Origin: Silurus meridionalis
Lineage: Eukaryota > Chordata > Actinopteri > Siluriformes > Siluridae
Assembly: GCF_014805685.1 (NCBI RefSeq)
Contig: NC_060904.1
Location: 17,197,811-17,261,810 of the forward strand
Direction: 5' to 3'
DNA length: 64,000 nucleotides
Shown here: in pieces, positions 24,481 to 36,360 of the stretch
Layout: each line of letters opens with the position of its first letter
Position numbering within the stretch: the stretch's first letter is position 1
Made by a program: the position numbers and the translations under genes
Notes under the pieces: generated by a model
What the model saw: only the letters and a program-made list of their open reading frames with translations
Database searches by the model: none
What the model was told of the DNA's origin: nothing

Positions 24481-25574
24481 AGAGAGCTGGGTGTTAACAG
24501 GACGTCATCACCATCGCCCTGTTGCTGATTATTTTCCTCTAACAGCATCACAAACTAGGTTTTTATTTGTACCTATATTAAGCATGCTTTCATGTCTACT
24601 TGAAGACCTTCAGAACACTTCACTGATTCATCAGCGATCAGCCCACGCTGTTGCACCACGACTCCTCCCTGAGAGCTCTGTAGACCCTCTTTCCACGTAA
24701 TTCAGGCAGAGAAGCTGTCATTCGCTCACGGAAATCACGACCCAAGAGCCAGAGAAACGAAATCTGCCCCTCTTTTTTTTTTTTTTTTTGAAGTGAGTCT
24801 ATAATAAGCATCGTTACAGCAGGCAGCCGAGGAAGGAGCTCGAAAGACACTCCAATTAAAGCCGGTATAACAAAACAGGGCTGTGAGTGCTAATTAGTGA
24901 TTAAAAAAGAACAGATGTCTGAGATCTGTGCAGATAAATTTGCTGTGTTCGGGAACGTGACAAAATGTGGAGCAAATACGTGCTGAAGGAGTGTTTCCAT
25001 GTGATCACAGTCGGGGGCTTTTAGAATGGTTTAAATTAGGGTACACATCTGTCCTTTATCAATACAAATAAAAATGAGAAAGAAAAAATCCAATGCTTTT
25101 AATACCGAACACATTGGCGTAGAAAATCCTGTCATATTATGACTAATTACAGATTTACTAATTAGTTCCATTGATGCTCAGGGCTCACGTAGCCAGGAGA
25201 AATTCTCGCCTGCGAACAAAAGCTGACATTGTGCCAACATGGTGGCAAGTTTTTTTTTACTTGTAAAAGTATCTTTTTCCTGAACTGTTCAAGGTCAATT
25301 TCTGCGCAGACGAAAACAAAATATGAAGTGCATTTGTGTTACGCCGAAAGATCGCGTCACATCGATATTAATTTGTTTTTCTTCCTTTTCCAGAAAGCCT
25401 CCTGCTCTGTGTATTCTCATTAGCATGATATAGAGCCTGAATGCCTCATAAAATCCTGCTACTTTTATATGTAATTTATTTGATTTGTAGAAATTTCAAT
25501 CTAACCCACACTTTATAGACACATTTTTTGTGTACACCTGACCGAAAGAGCCGTATTTGCTCGTATCTCATTTG

Positions 25575-25990
25575 CTCTTATTATAACCTCTACTCTTCTA
25601 GGGAAGATGTTCCACTAGATTTTTGTGGGTCCTTGTGTAGATTTGTGGAGATTCATTCAGCCACAAGGGTGTTAGTAAAGTTCTGTACTGATGAGTGAAG
25701 TGAGGAGACCTGGGGTGCAGTCAACGTTCACATTCATTTTAAAAGGTGTTCAGTAGGTTTGAGGTCAGTGCTTTATAGCAGGAGATCTTTCACTCTAAAC
25801 CATGTAAAGCAAATCTTCATGGTGCTGACTTTGTACCAAGGGGGCATTTCCCTGCTGGAACAGATCTGGGTCTCCTAGTTGAAGTGGGAGAAAGTAAAAT
25901 TCTACCTCACATTAAACAATTTTGTAGTAACAGTTTAAGGAAGAAACATGTATGGATGGAAAAATCATATGTACCAATATTTTTGGCTGC
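25575..25990 (-). mobile_element. Degraded Tc1/mariner-like fossil, copy 5
   Basis: Contains GAAGATGTTCCACTAGATTT, CATTCAGCCACAAGGGTGTT, AGGAGACCTGGGGTGCAGTC, TATAGCAGGAGATCTTTCAC and TGGGTCTCCTAGTTGAAGTG in family order. It ends near CCAATATTTTTGGCTGCATA. Confidence 0.75.
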
Positions 25991-26619
25991 ATAATTTATT
26001 AAAAGTGTGAATATTATTTGTTGAGTGATCAGTTACAGCTGACTGCAGTTTACTAAACACCTGCTTTGGTTCCGACCCGTGGTGCACATGTGACCCTCGT
26101 TTCTCAGAAATCTCCATCAAGCCTTGAATCATGCAGCAATTTGATAGATTAAAAGGTTATTTTGTAGATTAGAGGTGATTTGGGGATTAAATCCATGTGC
26201 TTCTCAGTACCAAAGCAGCTCCTTGGTTGGCTAAAACCTCGTGTTGAAGGAAAGCATGAACACAGCGAGCAAAAAAAGAAAAAAGAACATAACAGTTCTG
26301 ACAAAAAACACAGATTGTGTCCTTCAGCAGGTCTTTATAATCTCAGACAGGCTTGTAATGACTCTCTTCTGCAGACAGAATATTCTAGAAAGACGTTTAT
26401 ATAGAATTTATGTTACGTATAAAAGATTTTGCAGACTAATACAGAAATGCATTAAGGCCCAGATTTGTTCAGCACTAATTAGATTAAGGAGGCTGATAAA
26501 CTGCACATGTACTGCGCGTATTAATCATTTTATATCCGATTCATAAAAAAATAACTGCGTGAATAACGTCAAACTCCAAGCGACTGAAAGAAATGATGTA
26601 TATTGTTATGTTATTCAAT

Positions 26620-27170
26620 AGGGATGTGCATCTCCATTACTGAAAGCTGATGCAATGCATAGCCAACATGTGATGCATTAAATACACATATGAAGCAGCT
26701 ACCGATGCGATGTGATACAATTCACCCCAATTACAATGCAGTGCGATCCGATTTTGATTCGATTCAACGCAATGCAATTCAATGCATTCAATTTCTTTCC
26801 TGTTCTGTCACCAGGAAGTTACAGCTCTACCTCTGCCATGTTAATTCTATTTGACTCTCAGGACACGCCTCGGTCTGGGTAGTGTTGCGATACGTCATAT
26901 TCACGTAGCAACAGCAGGGCTGAGAGAACGTGCTCGAGAAACTGTTTATCGAGGAGAAATTGATCAACATATCAAATATTGGTCACAAATTATTGGTTTA
27001 AATATAATAAAATAATAAAAGTATAATGCATCTACTAATAATTATATAAATAAGATGGATTCTTCGTGGGTTCTTGGCTTTGTTTTGCCGATTGAATTTA
27101 TCACCACTGCAGTTTGGACACCGACAAAGAGCTCGGGAATCCACAACAATTGTTTAATTGAACATCAGGA
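26620..27170 (+). repeat. Dispersed repeat, copy related to 2225-2620
   Basis: Begins with GGGATGTGCATCTCCATTAC, followed by a run of GATGC/GATTCGATT-type words. It then has CATATCAAATATTGGTCACA, AATTATTGG and ACAATTGTTTAATTGAACAT. The GATTCGATT-rich start is typical of some fish hAT-like repeats, but the class is not established. Confidence 0.4.
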
Positions 27171-29283
27171 GGTGAAACTCATATATTAGACACAACGGAT
27201 TAAAAAAAGCATCTAATCTTTCATCTACACTCGCACAACTTTTCTCCTGTTATTATTTCCAGATCTAATTTAAAGTTGTATTGCATCATTTATAACCCTA
27301 AAATTTCACTTCCACATCTGATGAACAGATCGAGTTGTTTTAAAGATCGATCCTCAACGTTTTCTCCAAATTGAAGAGAACTCAAATGACGATTTCTGAG
27401 CCTGCACAGAACATCTGGAACCATCCTTTTGCATATGTAGATCAGATTCAGCAACTTTTTGATACCACATTGTCAGTTTTTTGCTTGAAAAATCCAAGGA
27501 GATTTTCGTAAATGCTTAAACCAGCATGATTGGCACTAACAAATGTGACCTGTATCGGCATGATTTCAAGCATTGCGCTGCCGCCACATGATTGGATGAT
27601 TGAATAATTGCATTGTGTTGATGCTCACAATAAAGGGGGGAGTGAGTTACTAATGCTAGAGTATAATACATATATTGTACTGCGGAAATTGTGTTTGTTG
27701 TCATAGGTTAATGTGTCAAATTATGATTATTACAGATATATTTTGAATCTCATGGCTTCTGAATCCTTATACAGTGAGCTATATTTCATTATATTACCAA
27801 ACAGGATAAATTTTTCATATCCTGACAAACTGGAGAGTGACTAATTACTGTTGATGTTCTGCCTCATAGAGCTCGGGAAATTCTCACCTGTGTTAACAAT
27901 CACCTGACTCATGCACCTGACACAGTGTGCTCAGGCGACGTGATGACAGGAACTCGGTGTGAGTCAGGAGGAACTTCAGCACGACTCAGAAGCGCTATGA
28001 AGAACTACTCGTCTGTAAGAAGAAGAGAAATGAGAGCACAGTGAGGATATTACGCAGTGAGGATATAATTTTTAAAAAGAAAGCACTTTGACATATACAT
28101 GTCATCCCCTGCCACTCCTTCGCCGCACCCACCCCCCCGGTCACACCTTCCGCCATGTCCTCAGACGCACCTTTTCATCTTTGAGAGTCGGATGTCATTA
28201 CATTTTTAAAAGCACTGTATTTTTGGCAGGCGGTAAAGATTTCATGGTGAATTTATAACCCTGGCCCTCATTTCACCCCATCAAGAGTTTGGCGTGGTGC
28301 CAGGAACCTGTCTAAGTAGCAAGATAATACTGCCCTCCAGTGGCTGGTATCATTATAACACACATACATATAACAACTGAGGGTTATAAAGTTTGAACAA
28401 TTAGTCAAACATACAGAGAAAAAGTCATAAAAGAGCAGCGTTCACTAAAGATTGTTTATTTATGTCACTTTAATGTGTTTAATTATGCCATGGATTTTTA
28501 TCAATAATTTGTTATACACAACTCCATCGTGCTCAGCCTGGGAAATTGAATTGTTTTTTTTATTCTTTGCTATTCTTTTTATTCCAAATTGAGAGTTGAT
28601 TAGAGTCATGAAGGTCTTACAAATAAATTATGTAACCATTAGCCAAAAACTTCAGATACTGTTAAAGAGAATGTTTAATTCTGATCATCACTGAGCACAC
28701 TGTCTACATCGTATTCATGCTTATTTTTTCAAGAAATTCCCAAAAAACTGGAGGCCATAAAACTAACCACCATTAAATCCACTGGATTCTAGTTTAACAC
28801 TGGATTACTATTATCACTGTTATTAAGTCTTTTTATATTTAGACAGTTTTAAACTCAAAGTGTCCTACACAGTGAACTATTCAATCCTGCTAATTGGTCC
28901 AACAAACCATTTTCATGTCTAAAAGGTATATTATTTATTCATCCAAATTAACAAATAAATGATTATGAAAAATTTGGATTTACAATCAGAACTGTGTATA
29001 ATAAATTAATGAATAAATAGGAATTAACTGATCAATACATTTAATTATGTGCTGCAAATTATTACAATACGATAACAATGCTAAAATAATTTGTATATTT
29101 GCAATGTATTTTTTATTAGTTTTAATTAATTACATGGTGATAATAATAAAAATAGTAGTATAATCAATCACCAACTCGATCGTTCGAACATCTAAAATTG
29201 ATAGATCTTAATAGAATAAAAATAAAAATAATAATAATGTGGTGCAATGTTCATCGGACATACGGGACCAACAGGTACGACAA

Positions 29284-29285
<2 letters not shown>

Positions 29286-29374
<89 letters not shown>
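29286..29374. repeat. Compound (CA)n-(GA)n microsatellite
   Basis: CA array 29286-29330 passing directly into a GA array 29331-29374. Confidence 0.96.
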
Positions 29375-29376
<2 letters not shown>

Positions 29377-30315
29377 CACCCACACTCATGTAAATATGAC
29401 AGAAAGCTTTCACTCTGAGAAAACTTCTTCATCTGGCACCAACTGCTGCCCAAAGCTCCGTAAGGTGACGTATGTACATTTCTATTTCATATGCCTTCAT
29501 GATCAGATTCGGAATATTACCATAAGAAATATGTTCTATGATCTAAGTATTTAATTGTCTTCATAATATCTACTTTAAATACTAATATTGTACATTTGAT
29601 TATTTAATCATATTGGCTGAATGTCCTGACACTAGATCAGGAGTTTTATAAGTGATTTTTTTGTTCCTGGATTAAACTGAATAATTTGAAAGCTGTGTTT
29701 GGATTGATCAGTGGTCAGGTTTTAGAAATCCATCATATTCTTCTGCTAATGTTGGAATAAACTAAATACATATATTCAGGTGTAATAAAGACAATTAGAA
29801 TCACTTTAGCTTTGTGTTTTTATGTCATATACTGATGATAAAAATGTATAGCAAGAAAAGATTGAAAGATTTCGCTTTTCACGTTTGTTTTAAGCAGGCA
29901 AACCCATGTAAAGATTGCATGTTATAGCACTTTCAACCAAATTAAAGCAAAAGAGAGATCAATTTGAAAGTTTGTACACCCTCCTCCTCTACAATGTTGA
30001 TTTGCCTCTACGTCTTTTATGTCCTCTTGGCATATTTAAGCTGGAAATTCCAGTAATGCTGTAATAGTGATTAAAGCGGACATCTTGAATTGATTTTGTT
30101 TGACAAAACTTGCCTGAGGCGAGGGCTGGGTCGCATCTTCAGGCTGAACTGCCTACTCAGCACGAGCCTGAACACATCCGAACTCCTCACACGCTGTGTG
30201 CTGAGGAAAACAACACGTTCTGCTCTGTTAGAGCTGAAGTTCATCTTGACAAATGGTGGTGGGCTTCACAAAGCCAGCCTGAACATTTAAAAGTTTGAAA
30301 GAACGAAAGTTTAAA

Positions 30316-30316
<1 letters not shown>

Positions 30317-30368
<52 letters not shown>

Positions 30369-30370
30369 AA
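30317..30370. repeat. (GAAA)n microsatellite
   Basis: Tetranucleotide array of about 13 units. Confidence 0.96.
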
Positions 30371-30439
30371 TATTTTTATATCAATTAAAAATAATAAAAA
30401 TTTTATAATATAATTTAACAAACCATTTCAATGATGTTA

Positions 30440-30962
30440 AAGATGAGATGATGAGATAAGATGATGAGATGAGATAAGATGAGAAGAGATGAGATGAGAT
30501 GAGATGAGATGAGATGAGATGAGATGAGATTAGATGAGATGAGATGAGATGAGATGAGATGATAGGTCTGGGGAAATAGGGGTGCATGGTAATAAGGTTA
30601 GGTAAGGTGAGGTGAGGTGAGATGAGATGAGATGAGATGAGATGAGATGAGATGAGATGAGATGAGATGAGAGATCTGGGGAAATGGGGTGCGTGGTAAT
30701 AAGGTAAGGTGAGGTGAGGTGAGGTGAGGTGAGGTGAGGTGAGGTGAGATGAGATGAGGTGAGATGAGATGATAGGTCTGGGAAAATAGGGGTGCATGGT
30801 AATAGAGTTGGGTGAGGTGAGATGAGATGAGATGAGATGGGATGAGATGAGATGAGATGAGATGAGATGAGATGAGATGAGATGAGAGATCTGGGTAAAT
30901 GGGGGTGCGTGGTAATAAGGGGAGGTGAGGTGATGTAGGTGAGGTGAGGTGAGGTGAGGTGA
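30440..30962. repeat. GAGAT/GAGGT satellite with higher-order structure
   Basis: Blocks of 5-bp units (GAGAT or GAGGT) are separated by a conserved spacer (CTGGGGAAATAGGGGTGCAT then GGTAATAAGG) near 30568, 30676, 30778 and 30892. Spacers 1 and 3 (preceded by GATAGGT) and spacers 2 and 4 (preceded by GAGAGAT, with GTGCGTGG) resemble each other more. This indicates a roughly 210-bp dimeric unit made of two ~105-bp monomers. Confidence 0.9.
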
Positions 30963-31357
30963 GAAAAGATCACATAAGTTACTTTAAGACCACTGCAGAT
31001 TTAGAGATAAATGTAGAAATGCACAAAAGAAACACCAGCCCCTAGTTTTGCACAAGAATCCAGTAATCCAGGAAAAACCTTCATTACACTGAACACACAT
31101 GCAACACAAACTCTACAGTGTTTTATTTACAGACAAGAAAAATATCTTACTCTGAATTCTTATTACTCATGTGAAAAAGCCTCGTGAATGTTCCTGTGCT
31201 GAATCTTTGTGCTGGTTGTAAGAGTCTGTTATTGTGACTCACCTCATCTTAATCAAAACACTTTGTTCCTTGTTCATCCACTTGAAACAAAAATGAAACC
31301 TGTGTCACTTTCTAAATATGGAAATGGATATTCATGATAACACTTTTTTTATTTAAG

Positions 31358-33918
31358 ATGGATTTTTCCACCAAAACCCTGGCAAAGGGTTGCTTTGGGA
31401 AAGTGTACAAACAAAAGTATGGAGACACCTGGGCTGCCCTGAAGAAGGTGCCTGTGAACTTAATCTCTAAGGAACAACTTACAAGAGAGTGCAGTGTTTA
31501 TGAGTGAGTAACATTAAGATTCCTCATAGATGTTGGGTTCCAATTTTAGTTAAAAATATTAATTACAGCTCACAATACAGGAGATTATAAAAGAGGTTGT
31601 GATTTTCCTCTAGCTGTATTGACTCTACATGCCATTTAAATGTAAGGATTATTAATTGGAAACACGTTTTTTTGAGAAAAAAAACCCCACAATGTAATAA
31701 AGCTTATTCCTATTTTAAACTGCAGGAAAGCACAACACACCAATGTGGTGAGGCTCCTCGGGAAGCCGTGGCTGGACGACGGGAAGTGGCACATCCCTCT
31801 GGAATTCATCTTTGGTGAGGATCTGGAGACGGCAATATTTAACGTACAGAAATCCAAAATACAGGTATGTCTTCAGAACTGAGTTCGAAATAATAAATCA
31901 AAATAGTCACTCAAAATCATTGTACATTTTACAAAAAATGCTGCTGTGGTTTTCTTTACAGCTGACTCAGGCAGTAAAAGCCACCATCATCACTGGGATG
32001 TGCGAAGGCTTGACCTTCCTGCATACCAAAGATATCGTCCACCAGGATCTCAAACCGGACAACATCATGGTGAGTCCTAAGGCACAACAGCACAAAATCA
32101 AATCAATGCTGAATCAACAGCAGCCTGATTTGATGTAGGGGAGTTACTGCTACTTATTTACACTATATGGACAAAAGTTTGTCGACACCTGACGATGAGA
32201 TAAGATGCTTTTTGAACATTCAATTTGAGTCCCTGTTTGCTGTTATAATCATTTTCTTTCTTCTGGGAAGAACAAGTAGGCTTAAGGAGATTTCTTCTTA
32301 CTCATTTACAATGGTGTTAGTAAAGTCAGGTAATGTGAGGAGGCCTGGGGTGCAGTCAGCATTCACATTCATCCCAAAAGTGTTCAATAGAGTTTACAGC
32401 AGAAGATCTTCCACTCCAACCAATGTAAAGCAGATCTTCATGGAGCAGGCTCCGATCTCCTAGTTCAAGTGAAGGGAAAATGTCATGCTAATGCATCCAA
32501 AGACGTCCTGTACAATTAAATGCCTTCTACTAGTTTGGGGAAGAACCAATATAAATTAGTAAGATCTGCTCACAATTCAAACCTGTTGCTGTTTTGCACA
32601 CAGTTCTATGTTGTTAATGTAGCACCAGAGCCCTGAAGAAACGTTGTTTTATTTCACTGTGTACTGTGTCCGCTATATATGGTGAAAATGACAATAAAAG
32701 CTTCTTGATTTATGACTTGAATTGACACCTTAAGAGAGACTGAAACTACTCGTGATTAAATAACTCCACTCACACTCATTTTGTTTTGTTTTTTTCCCAT
32801 TCTAACAGGTCGAGCACGGATCTCATCGCGCCGTGATCATTGACATGGGCCTGGCGAAATTCTTTCGGAATGGCTTAAGCTCTGCCATAAACTTGGGCAA
32901 CGAGGCCTACGCTGCTCCCGAGATCCAGCAAGGGAATGTCAGGGACAAGCGTTCAGACGTATGGGCCATGGGTAAGATGACTGCAGAACTTTGCGCACGG
33001 GTCAGGCTTCCAACCAACAGCGTGAATCCCATCAAGATTAAAGAGAGTCTGAAAGAGAATCCTTACTGTAATGTGGTGTCCAGGATGGTGATCGTGAACG
33101 CAGCAGAAAGAGCCTCCATGTTTGGAGTTATCGGAGAAATCCGGCAACTTCGAGCAATTTATGGCGGAAATCAAGGGGCAACTCACCGGCCAATTCAAGG
33201 GGCAAACCACGTGCCGATTCAAGGGGCAAATCACATGCCAATTCAAGGGGCAAATCACGTGCCGATTCAAGGGGCAAATCACGTGCCAATTCAAGGAGCA
33301 AATCACATGCCAATTCAAGGGGCAAATCACGTGCCGATTCAAGGGGCAAATCACGGGCCAATTCAAGGGGCAAATCACATGCCAATTCAAGGGGCAAATC
33401 ACGTGCCGATTCAAGGGGCAAATCACGTGCCGATTCAAGGGGCAAATCACGTGCCGATTCAAGGGGCAAATCATGGGCCAATTCAAGGTGCAAATCACGT
33501 GCGAATTCAAGGGGCAAATCACGGGCCAATTCAAGGGGCAAATCACCTCACAGGAGCAATAAAGCCACAAGCAGGTTTGGGAGCTCAACTAAATCCCTGC
33601 AGAACAGGGGCTGAAGATTTCGGTGCAAAGCAAAAATGGCGTCCACCAACACCTTTCCCGCCAGAAGCAAAAAAACATGAAATACCAGTTGAACGTCCGA
33701 ACCGCAGCCCATCACCCCGACCTCAACCCTTAATTCCTATTAACACAAAGCAAATGGCCAATCAGTTCTCAAACATGTCCATTCCTTGTCCTTTGCCACC
33801 AGACGGAGAAGTGGTTCATCGATGTTATGACGACAACACCGGCCAAATGGAAATTAAACATATAGTTACGAGGAACGGCAAAGTCATTAAGTATGAGGAC
33901 ATGAAAATTACCAAGTGA
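31358..33918 (+). CDS. Protein kinase-like protein with octapeptide-repeat tail (4 exons)
   Basis: Exons 31358-31503, 31726-31864, 31962-32069 and 32809-33918 join in frame (donors GTGAGT, GTATGT, GTGAGT; all acceptors AG) to give 500 residues and stop TGA 33916. Residues 7-250 form a Ser/Thr-type kinase domain: Gly loop LAKGCFGKVY (first Gly replaced by Ala), likely Lys29 in WAALKK, catalytic loop VHQDLKPDN (Asp124, Lys126, Asn129), Asp143 in DMG instead of DFG, APE 167-169 and SDVWAMG. Key catalytic residues are kept, so activity is possible. Residues 254-373 are 15 copies of GANHxPIQ, then a Pro-rich stretch and a conserved-looking end (VVHRCYDDNTGQMEIKHIVT). I do not recognise an orthologue; it may belong to the PDIK1L/STK35-like or other expanded fish kinase groups. 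The ATG has a good context (AAGATGG) but directly follows an acceptor-like TTTTTTTATTTAAG, so an upstream exon is possible. Confidence 0.85.
32155..32560 (-). mobile_element. Tc1/mariner-like fossil in kinase intron 3, copy 6
   Basis: Begins at CACTATATGGACAAAAGTTT followed by GTCGACACCTG, the best-preserved terminus of this family in the window. It continues with TTTTTGAACATTCAATTTGA, TGAGGAGGCCTGGGGTGCAG and AGAAGATCTTCCACTCCAAC. The right end is lost near 32550. It fills most of the otherwise short intron 3 (32070-32808). Confidence 0.8.
33175..33534 (+). repeat. 24-bp coding minisatellite (15 copies)
   Basis: Unit GGGGCAAATCACGTGCCGAT plus TCAA, in frame, encodes GANHxPIQ. The x position alternates Val, Met and Gly; the first unit reads GATHRPIQ and one reads GANHVRIQ. 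The third-codon variants are shared between units, indicating recent slippage or unequal exchange. Since 24 is divisible by 3, all frames on both strands stay open. Confidence 0.97.
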
Positions 33919-34048
33919 TTTATACGCAAAGATGTGCACATAATACGTACAAATCATTTAAGCATTAATGCTCCAGTTTATTACGTTGTGTTAATGAAGA
34001 CTTTCTACCTGTGAACCATTGGGGCTTGGGCTGGAATGTTGCTTTTAC

Positions 34049-34054
34049 AATAAA
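34049..34054 (+). terminator. Poly(A) signal of the kinase gene
   Basis: AATAAA 131 bases after the stop codon, with a TG-containing stretch downstream. Confidence 0.7.
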
Positions 34055-34424
34055 GAGTGAATGATAAAAACAGGAGCCATGACAAAGGGAAATGAGTGGA
34101 AAAGTTTCCTGAGAGAGAAAAGAGTCCAGGTGGTGGATTTCAAACTTTTAGAATTCATATCCTATAAATGACATATTTCTCCACAATGGCCATCTGTGTC
34201 AGTATGTTTATTATATGTATATAGTTTTTAAAACACGTTTTTAATTTACCCAACATGCTGTGCTGTCACTTACAATGATGCCTATACGCAATGTGTAGTA
34301 TTCACGAAAATATCACAGATATCCAGCAAAGAGAAAGCTATGCATTCAGATACTTGTTTTTTGTTATTTAATATACATCCAGTATACTTTTACATTTCAT
34401 TTATTAACACAACGGAAAAGTTGG

Positions 34425-34910
34425 GCTATATACGCAAAATGTTTGTAGACACTTGAGCATAAGATTGGTACGCTTCTTTTTGAATATTCCATTCCACATT
34501 TAGTCCCCATTTGCTGTTATAATAATCTCCGCTCCTCTGAAAAGATGTTCCACTAGATTTTGTGGAGATTTGTGGAGATTCATTTAGCTACAAGTATGTT
34601 AATAAATTCAGGTACTGATGTAGGTGAGGTGAGGAGGCCTGGGGTGTTTCTCCTAGTTCATGTGAAGGGACAATTTCATATAACCGAATCTAATGTCATC
34701 TTAACGGTTTGTGGAAGAACCTCATGGCTAGAAAAGTCATGTGTTCTAATACTTTTGTTCATGTAATAAATCTAAAACACTTTTACTATATTAGCTACAT
34801 ACCATAAGTGGCTAGCTGCTTAGATGCTAGTGTTGCTAGCTCAGAACCACCAATCAAGCAGCCTTACAAGCAGTTAAACAAATCTACAAATAGATCTATA
34901 GATGCATTTT
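34425..34910 (-). mobile_element. Degraded Tc1/mariner-like fossil, copy 7, with shared flank
   Basis: Starts near AAATGTTTGTAGACACTTGA and carries AAAGATGTTCCACTAGATTT and GGTGAGGAGGCCTGGGGTG. It reaches CTAATACTTTTGTTCATGTA near 34746. It then continues with TACATACCATAAGTGGCTAG and CTGCTTAGATGCTAG, which also follow copy 2 (9210-9240), so similarity to copy 2 extends beyond the apparent transposon end. Confidence 0.65.
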
Positions 34911-35179
34911 CTTTTTACTGGAGTCTGTGCCTCTCTTTGAGGGGCATCTGAAGACATCTGATCCTATCATGCTATCATCAAGAACCAGATGCCCCAATAC
35001 TTTTCTTCATATAATGAAGCGATGCGTAATTGCACGTTGTTTAAATAATATTTCTGTTCTGTCAACATGGACTTTGCAGTATAAATGTTGAAAAAGGTTT
35101 ATAAAAGCTTTGTGAAGAGTCTTAGCAGGTACAATAAACTCTTTCTTAGCTGAAAATCATGTTTTTTCTTTGTATGTTG

Positions 35180-35450
35180 GCAGTGGTGGTCAGTAAAAAT
35201 AAAAAATGTAATCAAAAAGGAGTTTTACTTTGTTACTGTACTTATGTACATTTCTTAAGTATGTGTCCTCTACTACTGAAGGTCTGAAATGCAGAAGAAT
35301 GGAACACTGAACTTCATCCATTATTCATATAAAGTTCTCATATATCACTTCCTTTAGGTTACAGATTTCAGCGAGAACTTTCTTTTTACTCGAGTGTAAA
35401 TGTAAAAAGGACTTTTTCTGTAACTGGAGTCATATTTAAGCAAGGGATTA
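35180..35450. repeat. Dispersed repeat of TACTTTTACTTGAGTA type
   Basis: GTTTTACTTTGTTACTGTAC, CTTTTTACTCGAGTGTAAAT and neighbouring words match a very common fish repeat class; a short piece is also at 8590-8655. Boundaries are uncertain. Confidence 0.4.
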
Positions 35451-35876
35451 GTAGTTTTTGATTTACTAATTGATCCTAATTCTCAGATCATTGCCCTGGT
35501 GTAAATGCGGCTTGTCCAGATTTTGGTAATGCACCAAACTATGTTACAATCGCATGAAAAATAATTGGCTTTGTTCTTCCAATACTTACTATTCTTTTAT
35601 CCAATACTATACAATGATTTTACTCCCTGAATTGTTTGTCCAGCGTCATAAAACACGGAACAGGAAGACAACACTGCCATCTAGAGGCTGGAGTGACATT
35701 TTGATGATTTTATATATTTTTTTGTTTTTCAAAATTTTGTCTCAAATAATGTATTTTTTAATGAATTTATTAGAACATAAGACTCTTCATATTACTTGGA
35801 AGTGGCATAAGGGTTTTGTTTCTATGAGCTTTCTATGAAGGTGATATGCATGCCTTACGAAAAATAACCTGTATTA

Positions 35877-35880
<4 letters not shown>

Positions 35881-35939
<59 letters not shown>
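35881..35939. repeat. (TG)n microsatellite
   Basis: Perfect TG array of about 29 units. Confidence 0.96.
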
Positions 35940-35941
<2 letters not shown>

Positions 35942-36027
35942 GGAGGAAAAAATGTTATGTGTTAAGGTTAAGTACATTAACAGTGAAAGAATTTCAGCTC
36001 TGATAACCCTATATACATTATATAGAC

Positions 36028-36360
36028 TTTTTTTCTCAGCCATATGTGGTTATTTCCCAAACTGTTACCACTAAGTTGGAGGCACACAATTGTATCAGAT
36101 GTTTAAGGATGCAGTAGCATTCAATTTAAACTAAGAGACCCAAACCTGTTCCAGCATGACAATGCCCCTGTGCACAAAGATAAATCTGATTCAATTTAAT
36201 AAAATATTATATAAAAAAAATACTCAATGTGGTTATTTCCCAAACTGTTTCCACAAAATTGGAAGCACACAATTTTATAGAATCTCTTTGGATGCGGTAG
36301 CATTGAATTTTCCCCTCACATGAACATAAAGACCCAAACCTGCTCCAGGATTGTTAGGAG
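36028..36360 (+). mobile_element. Two tandem Tc1/mariner-like fossil fragments, copy 8
   Basis: Two successive pieces begin with TGTGGTTATTTCCCAAACTG (36045, and 36230 from GTGG). Each runs to a GACCCAAACCTG(T/C)TCCAG block (about 36130 and 36333). The first reads DPNLFQHDNAPVHK in frame, the second catalytic Asp motif of Tc1/mariner transposases and the clearest evidence of what this family is. Confidence 0.75.

Larger units (their letters stand above)
20543..31357. other. Intergenic region without a supported gene
   Basis: About 10.8 kb upstream of the kinase gene. Contents: AT-rich sequence to 20640, Tc1 fossils at 21745 and 25575, a deleted Tc1 derivative at 23452, dispersed repeats at 24240 and 26620, microsatellites at 22772, 29286 and 30317, and a GAGAT/GAGGT satellite at 30440. 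The stretches 27200-29200 and 29560-30300 show no repeat I recognise and no convincing exon; the small frame at 30090-30290 has no recognisable domain. Confidence 0.6.

Noticed and set aside
30381..30973. Minus-strand frames of repeated SSHLI residues
   Set aside because: Translation of the GAGAT/GAGGT satellite; no gene signals.
32953..33588. Long minus-strand frame of 211 codons (and two other long frames) across the kinase repeat
   Set aside because: The 24-bp unit keeps every frame open. Only the plus-strand frame connects to a kinase domain and splice sites.
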